Notes: generated by a model not told the origin, from the sequence alone. Positions 52,905 to 61,623 are shown, counted from the first letter of the stretch. The stretch is DNA of 64,000 nucleotides from an uncultured Prevotella sp. (GCA_900314995.1 OMXK01000020.1:1-64000); one strand, 5' to 3'. Made by a program: numbers and translations.

Positions 52905-52965
52905 TTATGTCTATTGTAGGATTTATTGATATCGCCTCTCGCTGGCTCTTGCCCTGCCGCAAATG

Positions 52966-53038
52966 CCTCTCGCTGGGGTCTGGCACTGACGTAAAGTCGC
53001 TTGCGACTTTCTCGTCAGGTCCTGACCCTAGCGAGAGG
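52966..53038. repeat. 73-bp imperfect palindrome, copy 2, downstream of HU-like gene 2
   Basis: Arms CCTCTCGCTGGGGTCTGG and CCTGACCCTAGCGAGAGG surround the perfect core AAAGTCGC/GCGACTTT. Sequence is nearly identical to 23327-23398 and its position relative to the HU-like gene is the same. A partial unit precedes it (about 52934-52957). Confidence 0.75.
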
Positions 53039-53094
53039 CCCCGCCGCAATGCCCCGCCTCAAGTGATCCTAGCGAAGCCCTTCGCCAAAAAAAA

Positions 53095-53643
53095 TCAAGG
53101 ATTCTGCGCCTTCTGCTCCGCAATCCAGTCCTCCAGCGGCGTCACCTTCTTAATATACTTCTTCTTGCTCGGGTCGGTCTCCTCCGGCGTCAGGTCGATC
53201 TTCTCCTCCACGCCATAAGTGCTCAGCGCACACATATCCTTGAAGGTTCTCGAAGTGATGTCATCATCGGCGACGCCCTCAGGACGGAAGCGGATGTGGA
53301 CGGCCTTCACGTAGGTATTCGCGTTCCACTTACCCTCCAGCAGAGCTGCCCTCGTGATGCCCTCCTTGGTGCTCTCCACGGTAGGCCAGAAGATGCCCAG
53401 ACCGTCGATCTTCACGGGGTTGCCCTGGGCGATGAGCTCGATCATGCACGATGCCATCTTGATGAGCACGCCCTCGATGATGTCGCGCGAGTACACACAC
53501 TGGTGCTCGGCCATGTGCTTGGCCAGACCTCGGAGCGTGATGGTGTCCTTCTCTACGGCCTTCGGGTAATACTTGCCGTAACCGGGGTTGTTGGCGTTGA
53601 TGTTCTTACGGATGTTGATTAGAAACTGTGGGTTCTGTACCAT
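53095..53643 (-). CDS. HU-related DNA-binding protein, copy 2
   Basis: A 182-residue protein starting MVQNPQFLINIRKNINANNP, with an HU-type helical N-domain and the DNA-arm-like SCMIELIAQGNPVKIDGLGI, followed by VESTKEGITRAALL and a Lys-rich C-terminus (SKKKYIKKVTP). It is the Bacteroidetes histone-like family. A TACCTTTG box lies far upstream (53819-53826), leaving a leader of about 170 bases. Differences to copy 1 are few and mostly conservative (e.g. SEHQ/AEHQ, VSDDD/VADDD). Confidence 0.85.
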   Translation of the reverse strand: MVQNPQFLINIRKNINANNPGYGKYYPKAVEKDTITLRGLAKHMAEHQCVYSRDIIEGVLIKMASCMIELIAQGNPVKIDGLGIFWPTVESTKEGITRAALLEGKWNANTYVKAVHIRFRPEGVADDDITSRTFKDMCALSTYGVEEKIDLTPEETDPSKKKYIKKVTPLEDWIAEQKAQNP

Positions 53644-53826
53644 AATTTTACCTTTCTTTTTTTTGATGGATGAATAGTTTTAGTTGACTCTCTCGTTCGC
53701 TTTTCGGGCGATTTTTCTGCATTTCAGTCCGTTTCGGCTTGAATCCTGCTCCGCTTACGATTGAGGCCTCGTTTCTCGTAACCAGAAGGGTGCTCGCCTT
53801 ACGATTGATTTGCAGTTGCAAAGGTA
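53644..53826 (-). promoter_or_regulatory. Promoter and long leader of HU-like gene 2
   Basis: The minus strand has TACCTTTG at 53826-53819, followed by a long leader. The leader carries TTACGATTGA twice on the plus strand (53755-53764 and 53799-53808) about 44 bases apart, plus ACGAG-rich repeats. The long leader suggests extra control; no known element is recognised. Confidence 0.45.
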
Positions 53827-53944
53827 CATTATTTGCATTGCGGTCTGCGAATCAGCAGCAAACAAATTTTTGTAAATGTTTTTATGGTGGTCATGAGTGT
53901 CAACGGTCAAGAGTGTCATTAACGATTTCGGGCGCAGAAATCCA

Positions 53945-53984
53945 GCATATTAGATATAAATATATATATTTATATCTAATATGC
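53945..53984. repeat. Perfect 40-bp AT-rich palindrome
   Basis: The left 20 bases (GCATATTAGATATAAATATA) are the exact reverse complement of the right 20. No T-run follows. It sits between the AraC-type gene (54061) and the HU leader. The rest of 53827-54060 holds no gene, only short direct repeats such as TGACCTTCATGAC (54018-54048). Confidence 0.85.
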
Positions 53985-54060
53985 AATAAAATCCTCCCCC
54001 ACAATCCTAAAAACCTTAATGACCTTCATGACCAATGACCTTCATGACACACGTTTGTGA

Positions 54061-54717
54061 CTACTTTGAGTTTTCTTCGTCCTTGAATAGTTTAAGCATG
54101 CTGTTGCGGTATTCGGCAGGTGTGACACCCAGGGCGAACTTGAAGGCGCTGCTGAAGGCGTCTGCGCCAATAAAACCACATTCTTTGGCGAGAGGTTCGA
54201 TTTCTTCATGCGGATGCTCAATGATGAGTCGTGCACCGTATTCAGCCCGTAGGGAGTTGATATAATCAAGCGTTCTGTCGGGATCCTTATAGCGTGGCAC
54301 CAGATTGCAGAATGTCTCACGACTGACTCCCATAAACTTAATCAGGGCATCTTGGTCGAAAGCAGGATCCGTATAAGGTCTCTCCTTATTGATACGTGCA
54401 TCCATCATCACAAAGAAGTTATGCTCCCCGTCCTTCTTAACCGACTGGGCCTCCTTTGTCTTCTTCAACTTGTACTTCAATATCGCCTCCTGTTCGTCGA
54501 GCGGCAGAGCCCCGTCGCCTACGATGGCACGGTAGTCGTCCAATGCCGTGAGAATGCGTCGGAGCTGCTCGTTTCGCTGACTTATAATCCTGTTATAACG
54601 TATACTGTAGCATCCCATCACGATAAGTACTATCACGACGAGGATCAGTAACACGATGATCTGGTTAGCATCTGCCAGTGTGTATCTGTAGGAGAAGCAA
54701 GTAATAGTCTCTATCAT
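54061..54717 (-). CDS. Membrane-anchored AraC-type HTH protein
   Basis: A 218-residue protein with one N-terminal membrane helix (about 19-37, IIVLLILVVIVLIVMGCYSI), a coiled coil (about 42-90) and an AraC-type HTH at the end (about 120-210, LIKFMGVSRETFCNLVPRYK, LAKECGFIGADAFSSAFKFA, GVTPAEYRNSM). This is the C-terminal half of a hybrid sensor without a sensor domain. A TATCTTTG box lies 41 bases upstream. Confidence 0.8.
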   Translation of the reverse strand: MIETITCFSYRYTLADANQIIVLLILVVIVLIVMGCYSIRYNRIISQRNEQLRRILTALDDYRAIVGDGALPLDEQEAILKYKLKKTKEAQSVKKDGEHNFFVMMDARINKERPYTDPAFDQDALIKFMGVSRETFCNLVPRYKDPDRTLDYINSLRAEYGARLIIEHPHEEIEPLAKECGFIGADAFSSAFKFALGVTPAEYRNSMLKLFKDEENSK

Positions 54718-54757
54718 ATTTAGTTAACTTTGTGTTGCGGGTATTATATCACTGGCG

Positions 54758-54765
54758 CAAAGATA
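54758..54765 (-). promoter_or_regulatory. -7 box (TATCTTTG) for the AraC-type gene
   Basis: The minus strand reads TATCTTTG 41 bases before the ATG at 54717. Confidence 0.55.
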
Positions 54766-54914
54766 AGAATAAAAATTCAATGATACAACAGAATAGATAA
54801 AATTTAAAGTTTTTTAGACAAACCTTAAGCACTTTCAGGAGAATGCCCTGTTGGTTGTCGGTAGCTCATTAGTTATAGATGTGTTAGTTGTTCCTTCTCC
54901 ATATCAGTTTGTGC

Positions 54915-55163
54915 TAGTCACTGGGACAGGTACTTGGGTAGTCACTGGGACAGGTACTTGGGTATGATGACTGCTATGACTCAGGTTCCTGTCCCCACGA
55001 CTTGTTGAGAGAAGAAAAAGTGTTATTCAAGAGGTTATGCGATCGCTCGATGTCAGGCCAAGACAACTCTCAAGAGTTACTGGCATGAATTACGAGACCA
55101 TCAGTAATATAGCAAAAAAAATTGCCATGAAAACAGGCACCCATACCCAGGTGCCTGTCCCAA
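54915..55163 (+). repeat. REP-like repeat cluster
   Basis: A 24-base unit, TAGTCACTGGGACAGGTACTTGGG, occurs twice in tandem (54915-54962). Further copies in the opposite sense include TTCCTGTCCCC (54986-54996) and a hairpin CAGGCACC..GGTGCCTG (55134-55157). The rest of the 618-base gap 54718-55335 holds one short ORF (55037-55210) and AT-rich sequence. The GGGACAGGTACC theme resembles REP elements tied to RAYT transposases. Confidence 0.55.
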
Positions 55164-55210
55164 TGACCAAAGATAGGGAAAATTCCGCAAACTTCCAAAT
55201 AATTTGGTGA
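55037..55210 (+). CDS. Short ORF with HTH-like sequence (possible transposase or regulator remnant)
   Basis: A 57-residue frame: MRSLDVRPRQLSRVTGMNYE, then TISNIAKKIAMKTGTHTQVP. The QLSRVTGMNYETISNI stretch resembles a helix-turn-helix. The C-terminal part is translated REP-like repeat, and the frame is open upstream of the ATG. No clear promoter. It is probably a relic of a REP-associated gene. Confidence 0.3.
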   Translation: MRSLDVRPRQLSRVTGMNYETISNIAKKIAMKTGTHTQVPVPMTKDRENSANFQIIW

Positions 55211-55311
55211 TTATTTGGTATATTCGTCCACGAAACGACAAAAAACGACGTCTCGCGGACAAATAAATGCCATTTTGTTTGGTGGTATTCGAAATTTGTT
55301 GTATATTTGCA

Positions 55312-55319
55312 GTGGATTT
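55312..55319 (+). promoter_or_regulatory. -7 box (TATATTTG) for the DUF4143-type ATPase
   Basis: TATATTTG lies 16 bases before the ATG at 55336. A proper -33 TTTG at the usual distance is missing. Confidence 0.5.
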
Positions 55320-55335
55320 CGAATAGAAGGCCGTT

Positions 55336-56604
55336 ATGGATGAATACGTAAAAAGGGATGTCTATCTCAATCGCCTGATTGTCAGAAGAGATAATAACCT
55401 GATTAAAGCAGTCACAGGACCGCGTCGTGCAGGTAAATCTTTCCTTCTGAATCCTATATTCAAGGATTACCTTTTAGGACAAGGTGTCCCTGAAGACCAT
55501 ATCATCAGTATCTCATTCGATATTGAGGATGAGGACACCCCACAGGAACTGCTCGATCGTGAAAAACTAAAGGAGTATCTTTATTCACGCATCACCTCCA
55601 AAACAGAACCTTATTATGTATTCCTCGATGAAATCCAGGAAGTAGATGACTTTGAACGCATTGTCAACGGACTGAATAACAAGCCCAATGTCGATGTATA
55701 TATCACTGGCAGTAATTCCAAATTCCTCTCCAACGAAATCAACACCATCTTCAGAGGACGCAGTGATGAAGTGAACATCATGCCATTCACTTTCAAGGAG
55801 TTCTGCCAGGGCCGGACAGAATCCGACAACGAATTGTGGAAAGAGTATTATACCTACGGCGGACTTCCGGCACTCCGCAGGATGCCGACTCCAGAGCAGA
55901 AGACCACCTATCTGCAACGTCTCTGGAAGAAGACTTATCTCGACGATGTGGTAGAAAGGCATCATGTGGAAAACCGTGATGCATTGGAGGCTATTGCCGA
56001 TGCCCTGTGCTCTTCTGTCGGCTCGCTCACCAACACAACACGCATCACCAACACACTGGCAAGCGTCAGAAAAATTAAGATTACTGACGATACCGTCGCC
56101 AAGTATATCAGTTACCTTGAAGAAGCATTCCTGTTCAACGAAGCCAGACGATTCAATATCAAAGGTAATAAGTATTACGAAAACATCAAGAAGTATTATT
56201 CGGTTGATGTCGGGCTGAGAAACGCTCGTCTGAATTACAGGCAACTGGAACAAACTCACCTGATGGAGAATGTCATCTTCAACGAGTTGTTACATCGAGG
56301 CTACGCTGTAGATGTCGGTGTGATTGAGATAAGAGAAATGAAAAACGGGAAATCGGAATACAAGCAGTATGAAGTGGATTTTGTAGCCGCTAACGGAAAT
56401 GAGAAGTACTATATCCAATCAGCCTACGAACTCTCTACTGAGACAAAGCGGGAACAGGAACTCAAATCCCTGAAGCGGATAGACGATTCTTTCCAAAAGA
56501 TTGTAATCGTCAAGGATGACATCATGCCTTATCGTGACGAAAAAGGAATCTACTATACGGGCTTATTCCAATTCCTTACCAACAATAATGACATGCGGGT
56601 GTAG
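55336..56604 (+). CDS. AAA ATPase with DUF4143 domain
   Basis: A 422-residue ATPase. Walker A is GPRRAGKS (28-35) and Walker B VFLDEI (95-100). The TGSNSKFLS sensor follows, then a DUF4143 winged helix/nuclease-like C-terminal domain (EVDFVAANGNEKYYIQSAYE). Such proteins are frequent in Bacteroidales and often lie in mobile or variable regions. The last codons (DMRV, stop) overlap the tRNA-like sequence downstream. Confidence 0.85.
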   Translation: MDEYVKRDVYLNRLIVRRDNNLIKAVTGPRRAGKSFLLNPIFKDYLLGQGVPEDHIISISFDIEDEDTPQELLDREKLKEYLYSRITSKTEPYYVFLDEIQEVDDFERIVNGLNNKPNVDVYITGSNSKFLSNEINTIFRGRSDEVNIMPFTFKEFCQGRTESDNELWKEYYTYGGLPALRRMPTPEQKTTYLQRLWKKTYLDDVVERHHVENRDALEAIADALCSSVGSLTNTTRITNTLASVRKIKITDDTVAKYISYLEEAFLFNEARRFNIKGNKYYENIKKYYSVDVGLRNARLNYRQLEQTHLMENVIFNELLHRGYAVDVGVIEIREMKNGKSEYKQYEVDFVAANGNEKYYIQSAYELSTETKREQELKSLKRIDDSFQKIVIVKDDIMPYRDEKGIYYTGLFQFLTNNNDMRV

Positions 56605-56687
56605 TGTAATGGCAGCACGCAAGACTTCAGATATTGATTCGGCGTACCTCCAGTGCGCAGGCGCGGGTTCGATTCCCGGGTCAGCCC
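56595..56687 (+). pseudogene. tRNA-like sequence with apparent UCA anticodon, degenerate
   Basis: The D-arm GTGT/GCAC with loop AATGGCA and the T-loop TTCGATT look tRNA-like, and GCGGGTG starts it as in tRNA-Gly. The anticodon stem-loop CAAGA-CTTCAGA-TATTG has a mismatch and would present TCA. The variable region is long. The 3' strand (GTCAGCCC) does not pair with the 5' end. It is probably a decayed tRNA gene or an integration scar. It starts inside the end of the ATPase gene. Confidence 0.4.
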
Positions 56688-56704
56688 TCTATGACCGTTG
56701 GCCT

Positions 56705-56733
56705 TTGTGGATAACTTGGCGAGTTATCCACAA
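56705..56733. promoter_or_regulatory. Perfect inverted pair of DnaA boxes
   Basis: TTGTGGATAACT (56705-56716) and AGTTATCCACAA (56722-56733) are exact reverse complements around TGGCG. Each half contains the consensus DnaA box TTATCCACA. It lies upstream of a mobile-element gene set. Without a nearby T-run it is not a typical terminator. Confidence 0.6.
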
Positions 56734-56780
56734 TTTCATTTTATTAACCTTTCCGATGTATGTTGTTGCGGGATTTTTTA

Positions 56781-56788
56781 TACCTTTG
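56781..56788 (+). promoter_or_regulatory. -7 box (TACCTTTG) for the gene at 56848
   Basis: TACCTTTG lies 59 bases before the ATG at 56848, within the non-coding stretch 56734-56847. Confidence 0.5.
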
Positions 56789-56847
56789 CACCGCTCATGA
56801 CAATGGGCCTGTAAAATCCTTAATAAACGATCATTTTATTAAAACAG

Positions 56848-57978
56848 ATGGACTACAAAGATATACTGACTGGAGTCGCTGAGAGACTTTCCAGTCTGAG
56901 GGGAGAACGGCTCTCTGCGGGTACGAAATACCGGTTGATGGGCATGGCGGCTGACATTGCGGAGGTGGCTGAGACGCTGTCGGCGGAGGTGCTGGAGCGT
57001 GTCAGGCATGAGGCCGTGCTGGATGTCGATGCGGACACCGACTTCGACCAGCTGGCCGAAGAGGTGCTGTCGTGGGAACTGACGGTGGCGGGTGACGACC
57101 TTCAGGAGCTGACGCTGCAGGTGAACAGTGCGCTGGGCAGCCTGAGCGAGGTGCTGGCCGAGATCAGCAGCCAGCTGGACCGCCGGCATAAGGACGAGGA
57201 GTATGCCCGTCTGTACGAACAGGAGAAGCGGCGCTACTTGAGCAGCGGAACGCCTCGGCGGGTGCGCCAGACTTTTGACGACTGGGTGTATGATGTGTGC
57301 AACGGGTCGCCGACCATGGAGGACATCATCGACTACGTGACGGAGAAGCAGGTACACATGTTTGAGAAGGGCGTGTTCAACAGCAAGGTGGAGCATATAC
57401 AGCGCGCGTCGCGCTACCCTGACGAATTCGACTTCAGTCTGCTGGACGATGACCACAAGCTGAAGAAGACAGTCCACAAGCACTATTCCGAGTTTCGCAA
57501 GTTGGTGGACTACAGCGACGGCTGTCTGGTGGTAAACCCTGTGAAGGTGGGTCGCCATTTCTATGCGAACCGCAAGGAGGAGAATGCCAAGAGCCATCGC
57601 AATGCCTTCCTGAAGTACATGCACAAGATCTCGCTGGCACAGGAACTTTACCGGAAGTTGCAGGCAGCCCAGTCGGAAAGCGCGGACGGCGGTCTGTTGC
57701 CCGATGTGCTGGCTACCGGCCTGGCGATGAAGTACTGGCGCAGGTTGCAGCAGGCAGGCTTCGTCGACGAGCATTACCAGCTGTCGCCCGCCACGACGCG
57801 CAAGCAGGCCATGTATATTGCCGATGTGTTCTCCGACAAGTTGCAGATGCGCTCGAAGTGGAAGCCGTTTCAGGAACTGTGGCACATCAACAATCTGGCG
57901 CAGGAGAAGTGGGAGATGCAGGAGACGGGCAAGTCGCCCTCGCGTTCGGAAGAAATTGACGCGGTTTTCAGTGATTGA
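56848..57978 (+). CDS. Hypothetical protein of the mobile segment
   Basis: A 376-residue soluble protein with an acidic helical N-terminal half (coiled-coil-like, about 15-125) and a more basic C-terminal half (KYMHKISLAQELYRKLQ, PATTRKQAMYIADVFSDKLQ). No motif allows a function. GC content is higher than in neighbours. It is the first gene after the DnaA-box palindrome and precedes a strong hairpin. Confidence 0.65.
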   Translation: MDYKDILTGVAERLSSLRGERLSAGTKYRLMGMAADIAEVAETLSAEVLERVRHEAVLDVDADTDFDQLAEEVLSWELTVAGDDLQELTLQVNSALGSLSEVLAEISSQLDRRHKDEEYARLYEQEKRRYLSSGTPRRVRQTFDDWVYDVCNGSPTMEDIIDYVTEKQVHMFEKGVFNSKVEHIQRASRYPDEFDFSLLDDDHKLKKTVHKHYSEFRKLVDYSDGCLVVNPVKVGRHFYANRKEENAKSHRNAFLKYMHKISLAQELYRKLQAAQSESADGGLLPDVLATGLAMKYWRRLQQAGFVDEHYQLSPATTRKQAMYIADVFSDKLQMRSKWKPFQELWHINNLAQEKWEMQETGKSPSRSEEIDAVFSD

Positions 57979-58006
57979 TGTAACTCACTGAAAATCAGGA
58001 TATATT

Positions 58007-58050
58007 ACCCCTATATAGGCCCTATTATAGCCCCTATATAGGGGTTTTTT
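58007..58050 (+). terminator. Intrinsic terminator after gene 56848
   Basis: ACCCCTATATAGG (58007-58019) pairs with CCTATATAGGGGT (58033-58045), followed by TTTTTT. Confidence 0.85.
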
Positions 58051-58065
58051 GTGTTTGTATGTTTG

Positions 58066-58073
58066 TACCTTTG
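58066..58073 (+). promoter_or_regulatory. -7 box (TACCTTTG) for gene 58140
   Basis: TACCTTTG lies 66 bases before the ATG at 58140, right behind the preceding terminator. Confidence 0.5.
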
Positions 58074-58139
58074 CCGACGCAAACGAGCCTCAGTGGCAAG
58101 TCGGCAAAGTGATTTTTTGACTTATTGATACAAACAACA

Positions 58140-58418
58140 ATGGAAACAAAGATCTTAAAGGTGGTACGCCAGGGCGAGGCCTTCAGCGTACAGTCGGCAA
58201 AAGCCGAAACAGGTAGTATCCAGAAGTGCAACATCGTATTGCGCGAACTGGGTGGTAAGTTCGAAAACGAGTATGTGTGCGCCATGCTGGGCAGTCTGGC
58301 GGCGTGCAGGTTCTACGAGGGCGATTTGGTTGTGGCCACGCTCCGTTTCTCTACGCACGAATATCAGGGGCAGACCTTCCAAGAGGTGCTGGCTACTGAC
58401 ATCGTGAAAATGAAATAA
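58140..58418 (+). CDS. Small OB-fold-like protein
   Basis: A 92-residue protein starting METKILKVVRQGEAFSVQSA. The beta-rich pattern (KCNIVLRELGGKFENEYVCA, FYEGDLVVATLRFSTHEYQG) resembles small OB-fold proteins such as DUF3127, but that is a weak visual match. It could bind single-stranded DNA. Its neighbours are phage-like genes. A short GC hairpin (ACCCCCTCGGGGGT) follows. Confidence 0.6.
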   Translation: METKILKVVRQGEAFSVQSAKAETGSIQKCNIVLRELGGKFENEYVCAMLGSLAACRFYEGDLVVATLRFSTHEYQGQTFQEVLATDIVKMK

Positions 58419-58524
58419 CCAACCCCCTCGGGGGTCTTAATCCTGAGTTGAAGTGAGGAGGATGTTCCCGGGTAAATGCGCAAAGAGTCCAATCTTCTTC
58501 TCGCTAAAAATCAACTCGAAAATC

Positions 58525-59190
58525 ATGCAAACAACAATTTTAAGACAACAGACAATGACGTCGCTCGAAATTGCCGAGCTGACAGGTAAACAACACAATT
58601 ACCTTATGAAGGCTATCAGAAAGATGGAGCCTGCATGGGAGAAAGTATCACAGGGCAAATTTGCCCAGTCATCCAGAATGGTCGTTCAGCCGAATGGAGG
58701 CGTGAGAGAATTTCCTTGTTACGTGCTGACCAAGACCGAATGCCTCTACATCGCCACGAAGTTCAACGACGCGGCGCGCGCCAAGCTGGTATTACGCTGG
58801 CAGGAACTGGAACTTCAGGAACAGCAGCGCCTGCAGCAACTGTGCCTGCCTGAACCGAAGAAGATCCTGGCACTGGCCGACGAGATCATCGGCGATGGGC
58901 TGCGACTGCTGAACGCGCCTGCCGAGGACACACTGACAGCGACGCAGGTGGCCAAGACGTTCAACATGACGGTGTGGGACTTCAACTGTGTGCTGCGCGA
59001 CATGGGCATCCAGTATCGCCGCTACGGCCGCTGGAACATCAGCGACGACCTGGCCGACCGCAACCTCGTGCGCCAGCGCACCCATGTCTCTTATTCGCTG
59101 AAGGGCGAGAAGAAGGTGAAGGTCTACATGACGTGGACGCTCGACGGACTGCGATTCCTGAATTCCAAACTAGGCTATCCTAATTTCTAA
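58525..59190 (+). CDS. Rha-family regulator with KilAC (antirepressor) domain
   Basis: A 221-residue protein starting MQTTILRQQTMTSLEIAELT. The N-terminal part (1-105) is the phage Rha domain (KQHNYLMKAIRKMEPAWEKV, CYVLTKTECLYIATKFNDAA). The C-terminal part (about 135-220) is a KilAC-like DNA-binding domain (LTATQVAKTFNMTVWDFNCV, YGRWNISDDL). Such proteins regulate prophages. The ATG at 58525 is chosen; the frame extends further upstream from 58453 but without similarity. Confidence 0.8.
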   Translation: MQTTILRQQTMTSLEIAELTGKQHNYLMKAIRKMEPAWEKVSQGKFAQSSRMVVQPNGGVREFPCYVLTKTECLYIATKFNDAARAKLVLRWQELELQEQQRLQQLCLPEPKKILALADEIIGDGLRLLNAPAEDTLTATQVAKTFNMTVWDFNCVLRDMGIQYRRYGRWNISDDLADRNLVRQRTHVSYSLKGEKKVKVYMTWTLDGLRFLNSKLGYPNF

Positions 59191-59195
59191 GAAGT

Positions 59196-61586
59196 ATGAG
59201 TGTACACATGATCTACAGAAAGGATGGCGGCGCAAAGTTCATGCGCCCCGTCCTCGACAGGGATGCTTATCTGGCGTTTCGCAACGGTGGCAGTCAGGTG
59301 GCTTTTCTCGGGCGGATCCGCAAGGGCGAGGAGTCGCTGAAATCGCAGCTTGTGCAGATGAACTACTCGTGCCTGCCCAACGACGACGGCTCGCTGAAGG
59401 GGTCGAAGAGGGCTTCATGCTCAGTCGGGATGGATATCGACTTCGTGGCTCCCGAAGGGCTTTCGTCGGAAGACAGGGCGGCATGGCTGAAGGAGCGTCT
59501 GGCTGGCGTGCCCGGACTGGTGATGGCCAGAAAGGACGAACTGGGACTGCTGATGCTGGAGCGTTCGGCCACGAAGGGCTACCACCTGGTGTTCCGCCGC
59601 CGCGAGGGCCTTTCCCAGGAAGACAACCTGCGCTGGGCGAGCGACCTGCTGGGCGTGAAGTATGACGACAAAGCGAAGGACATAACGCGGGTGTTCTTCA
59701 CGACGACCGCCGACGAGCACGAACTGCTGTATCTTGACGATGCGCTGTTTGAGGTCAAGGCAGCCGACGAGATCTACCAGCCGTCAGCCGACGAAAGCCC
59801 CCTCCGGGAAGAGCAGCCGGCATCAGAGCAGGACGATACACAGTCGGCCGCACTTACTTACAACGGCCTGCCTTACAAGGACATCATCGCCAAGTGGTGG
59901 GAAATGTACAACGAGGGGAAGGAGCCGGTTAAGAACAACCGCGACGTGCTGACCTTCGAGCTGGCCGTGAACCTGCGGCATATCTGTGGCTTCGACCGTG
60001 AACTGCTGGCTCGCATCATCCCCTGCTACGACAAGTTCCCCCAGTCGCAGAAGATGAAATGCATCGACTCGGCGCTGTCGGAGAAACGCACCCAGATGCC
60101 CAAGCGGTTGAAGGATGTGCTCTTCCAGGTGAGGCGCGACAGGCTGAACGATGAGGCGGCCGTCGACACCGACGAAGACAAGGGACTGGACGAGGCAGTG
60201 CAGGAGGATGACCGCTTCTACTACAACCGTCTGCCCAAGATGCCGCAGGGCATCAGGGATTCGATCGAGGCCGTCGGGCCCTCGTTGTCGATGCCTGTGG
60301 TGACGGCCGTCTGTCCTGCCATCGGGGCACTGGCCACCGGGGTGCAGCTGGATATCCACGGCACGAAGAACTCGCTGAACCTGATCAGCTACATCGCCGG
60401 CGACTTTGCCAGCGGCAAGGGTGGTATCGACCCCGTGGTGGAGGCATGGATGAGCGAGATCATGGCCCAGGACAAGATGTATCTGATACAAGAGGACGAG
60501 TGGCGAGCCAAGAAGCGTGCGGCGAAAAACAAGAAGGATCAGCCCGAGGAGCCCAAGCTGCCCGTGCGCTTCCTGACGCTGAACAACACGGTGGCCAATC
60601 TGGCTGAACGGCTGGCCAATACCGACGGCAAGCACGCCTTCTCGTTCACCCCCGAAGCCGACACGGTGGCGCAGAAATGGAAGGCGGCGCTGAGTGACTT
60701 CTCCGTGATGCTGCGCCAAAGTTACGACGGTTCGAAGTATGACCGCGAGGCCAAGAGTGCCGATGCCGTCAACGTACATATCGATCATCTGCTTTGGAAC
60801 GTCTCGATGTGCGGCACTCCCGATGCGCTCTATCGTGTCGTGAACAATTATACCGACGGTTTCCAGAGTCGTATCGCCGTAGCCCGCACGCCCGACAATA
60901 CCTATGCGCCACTGGAGGACAAGCCTCACGTGCTGACTGACCGCCAGGCAGAGCGTATCCGTCAGATTGCCCATCTGCTGATGCTGATGCAGGGCACGGT
61001 GGAACTGCCGAAACTGGAGGCAAAGGGGCGCGAATGGCTGGAACAGGTGAGGCTGGCGACCATCAAGAGCGACGATAAGGTGCAGGCCAGACAGCGTTTC
61101 CGCATCTGTGTGACGGCCCAGCGTATGACCTGCTGCATCATGCTCTGCCGGGTGGCCGAGCAGCTGATTGCCAGGCACGGCCTCAATGGGGCGGAGCATC
61201 AGTTGAAGTCGAAGCCCGACATCTGGAAGTCTATGCTCCTGAAGGCTCAGGCACCGCAGCTGCTGGATGTCTTCGGCGTGATAGCCGACTACCTGATGGA
61301 TACGGCACTGTTCTTCTTCCGCGACCGCATCGAGAGCGCTTTCAACAGCCGCGACTATGCCGGCGGTGGCGAACGCCAGCGTATGGGTAAGAACGATTCT
61401 ATCTTTGCCCGGCTCGATGTGGAATTCGGTTTCGAGGGAGCCTTCCAGCACAGTGTCAGCGTGAAGGGTGCCGGCGTGTCGCGTAATCAGGTGCGCCAGA
61501 TGCTGAAGAACTGGAAGAAGCAGGGGCTGATAGAGCAGACGGCAGCAGGCCGCTATCGGAAAATACAGGAGGAGGCGTGTCGTTAA
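59196..61586 (+). CDS. BT4734-like/DUF3987 mobile-element protein (primase-helicase type)
   Basis: A 796-residue protein. The N-terminal BT4734-like domain (about 1-190, SCSVGMDIDFVAPEGLSSED, ATKGYHLVFRRREG) resembles archaeo-eukaryotic primase-like parts of Bacteroidales mobile elements. The DUF3987 domain (from about 330) has a P-loop-like IAGDFASGKGG and HAFSFTPEADTVAQKW. It is common in integrative elements and prophages. It starts five bases after the Rha gene. A replication role is inferred from family context. Confidence 0.8.
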   Translation: MSVHMIYRKDGGAKFMRPVLDRDAYLAFRNGGSQVAFLGRIRKGEESLKSQLVQMNYSCLPNDDGSLKGSKRASCSVGMDIDFVAPEGLSSEDRAAWLKERLAGVPGLVMARKDELGLLMLERSATKGYHLVFRRREGLSQEDNLRWASDLLGVKYDDKAKDITRVFFTTTADEHELLYLDDALFEVKAADEIYQPSADESPLREEQPASEQDDTQSAALTYNGLPYKDIIAKWWEMYNEGKEPVKNNRDVLTFELAVNLRHICGFDRELLARIIPCYDKFPQSQKMKCIDSALSEKRTQMPKRLKDVLFQVRRDRLNDEAAVDTDEDKGLDEAVQEDDRFYYNRLPKMPQGIRDSIEAVGPSLSMPVVTAVCPAIGALATGVQLDIHGTKNSLNLISYIAGDFASGKGGIDPVVEAWMSEIMAQDKMYLIQEDEWRAKKRAAKNKKDQPEEPKLPVRFLTLNNTVANLAERLANTDGKHAFSFTPEADTVAQKWKAALSDFSVMLRQSYDGSKYDREAKSADAVNVHIDHLLWNVSMCGTPDALYRVVNNYTDGFQSRIAVARTPDNTYAPLEDKPHVLTDRQAERIRQIAHLLMLMQGTVELPKLEAKGREWLEQVRLATIKSDDKVQARQRFRICVTAQRMTCCIMLCRVAEQLIARHGLNGAEHQLKSKPDIWKSMLLKAQAPQLLDVFGVIADYLMDTALFFFRDRIESAFNSRDYAGGGERQRMGKNDSIFARLDVEFGFEGAFQHSVSVKGAGVSRNQVRQMLKNWKKQGLIEQTAAGRYRKIQEEACR

Positions 61587-61623
61587 GGTCATTGGTCATC
61601 AAGGTCATTAAGGATTCTGAACA

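Noticed and set aside
54915..54962. Tandem direct repeats as a possible CRISPR array
   Set aside because: Only two adjacent 24-base copies with no spacer between them and no cas genes in the window.
55336..56604. DUF4143 ATPase as transposase
   Set aside because: It has Walker A and B motifs and a DUF4143 end, not a DDE or tyrosine transposase core.
56705..56733. DnaA-box palindrome as the chromosomal origin oriC
   Set aside because: Only two boxes and no dnaA, dnaN or AT-rich unwinding region nearby.
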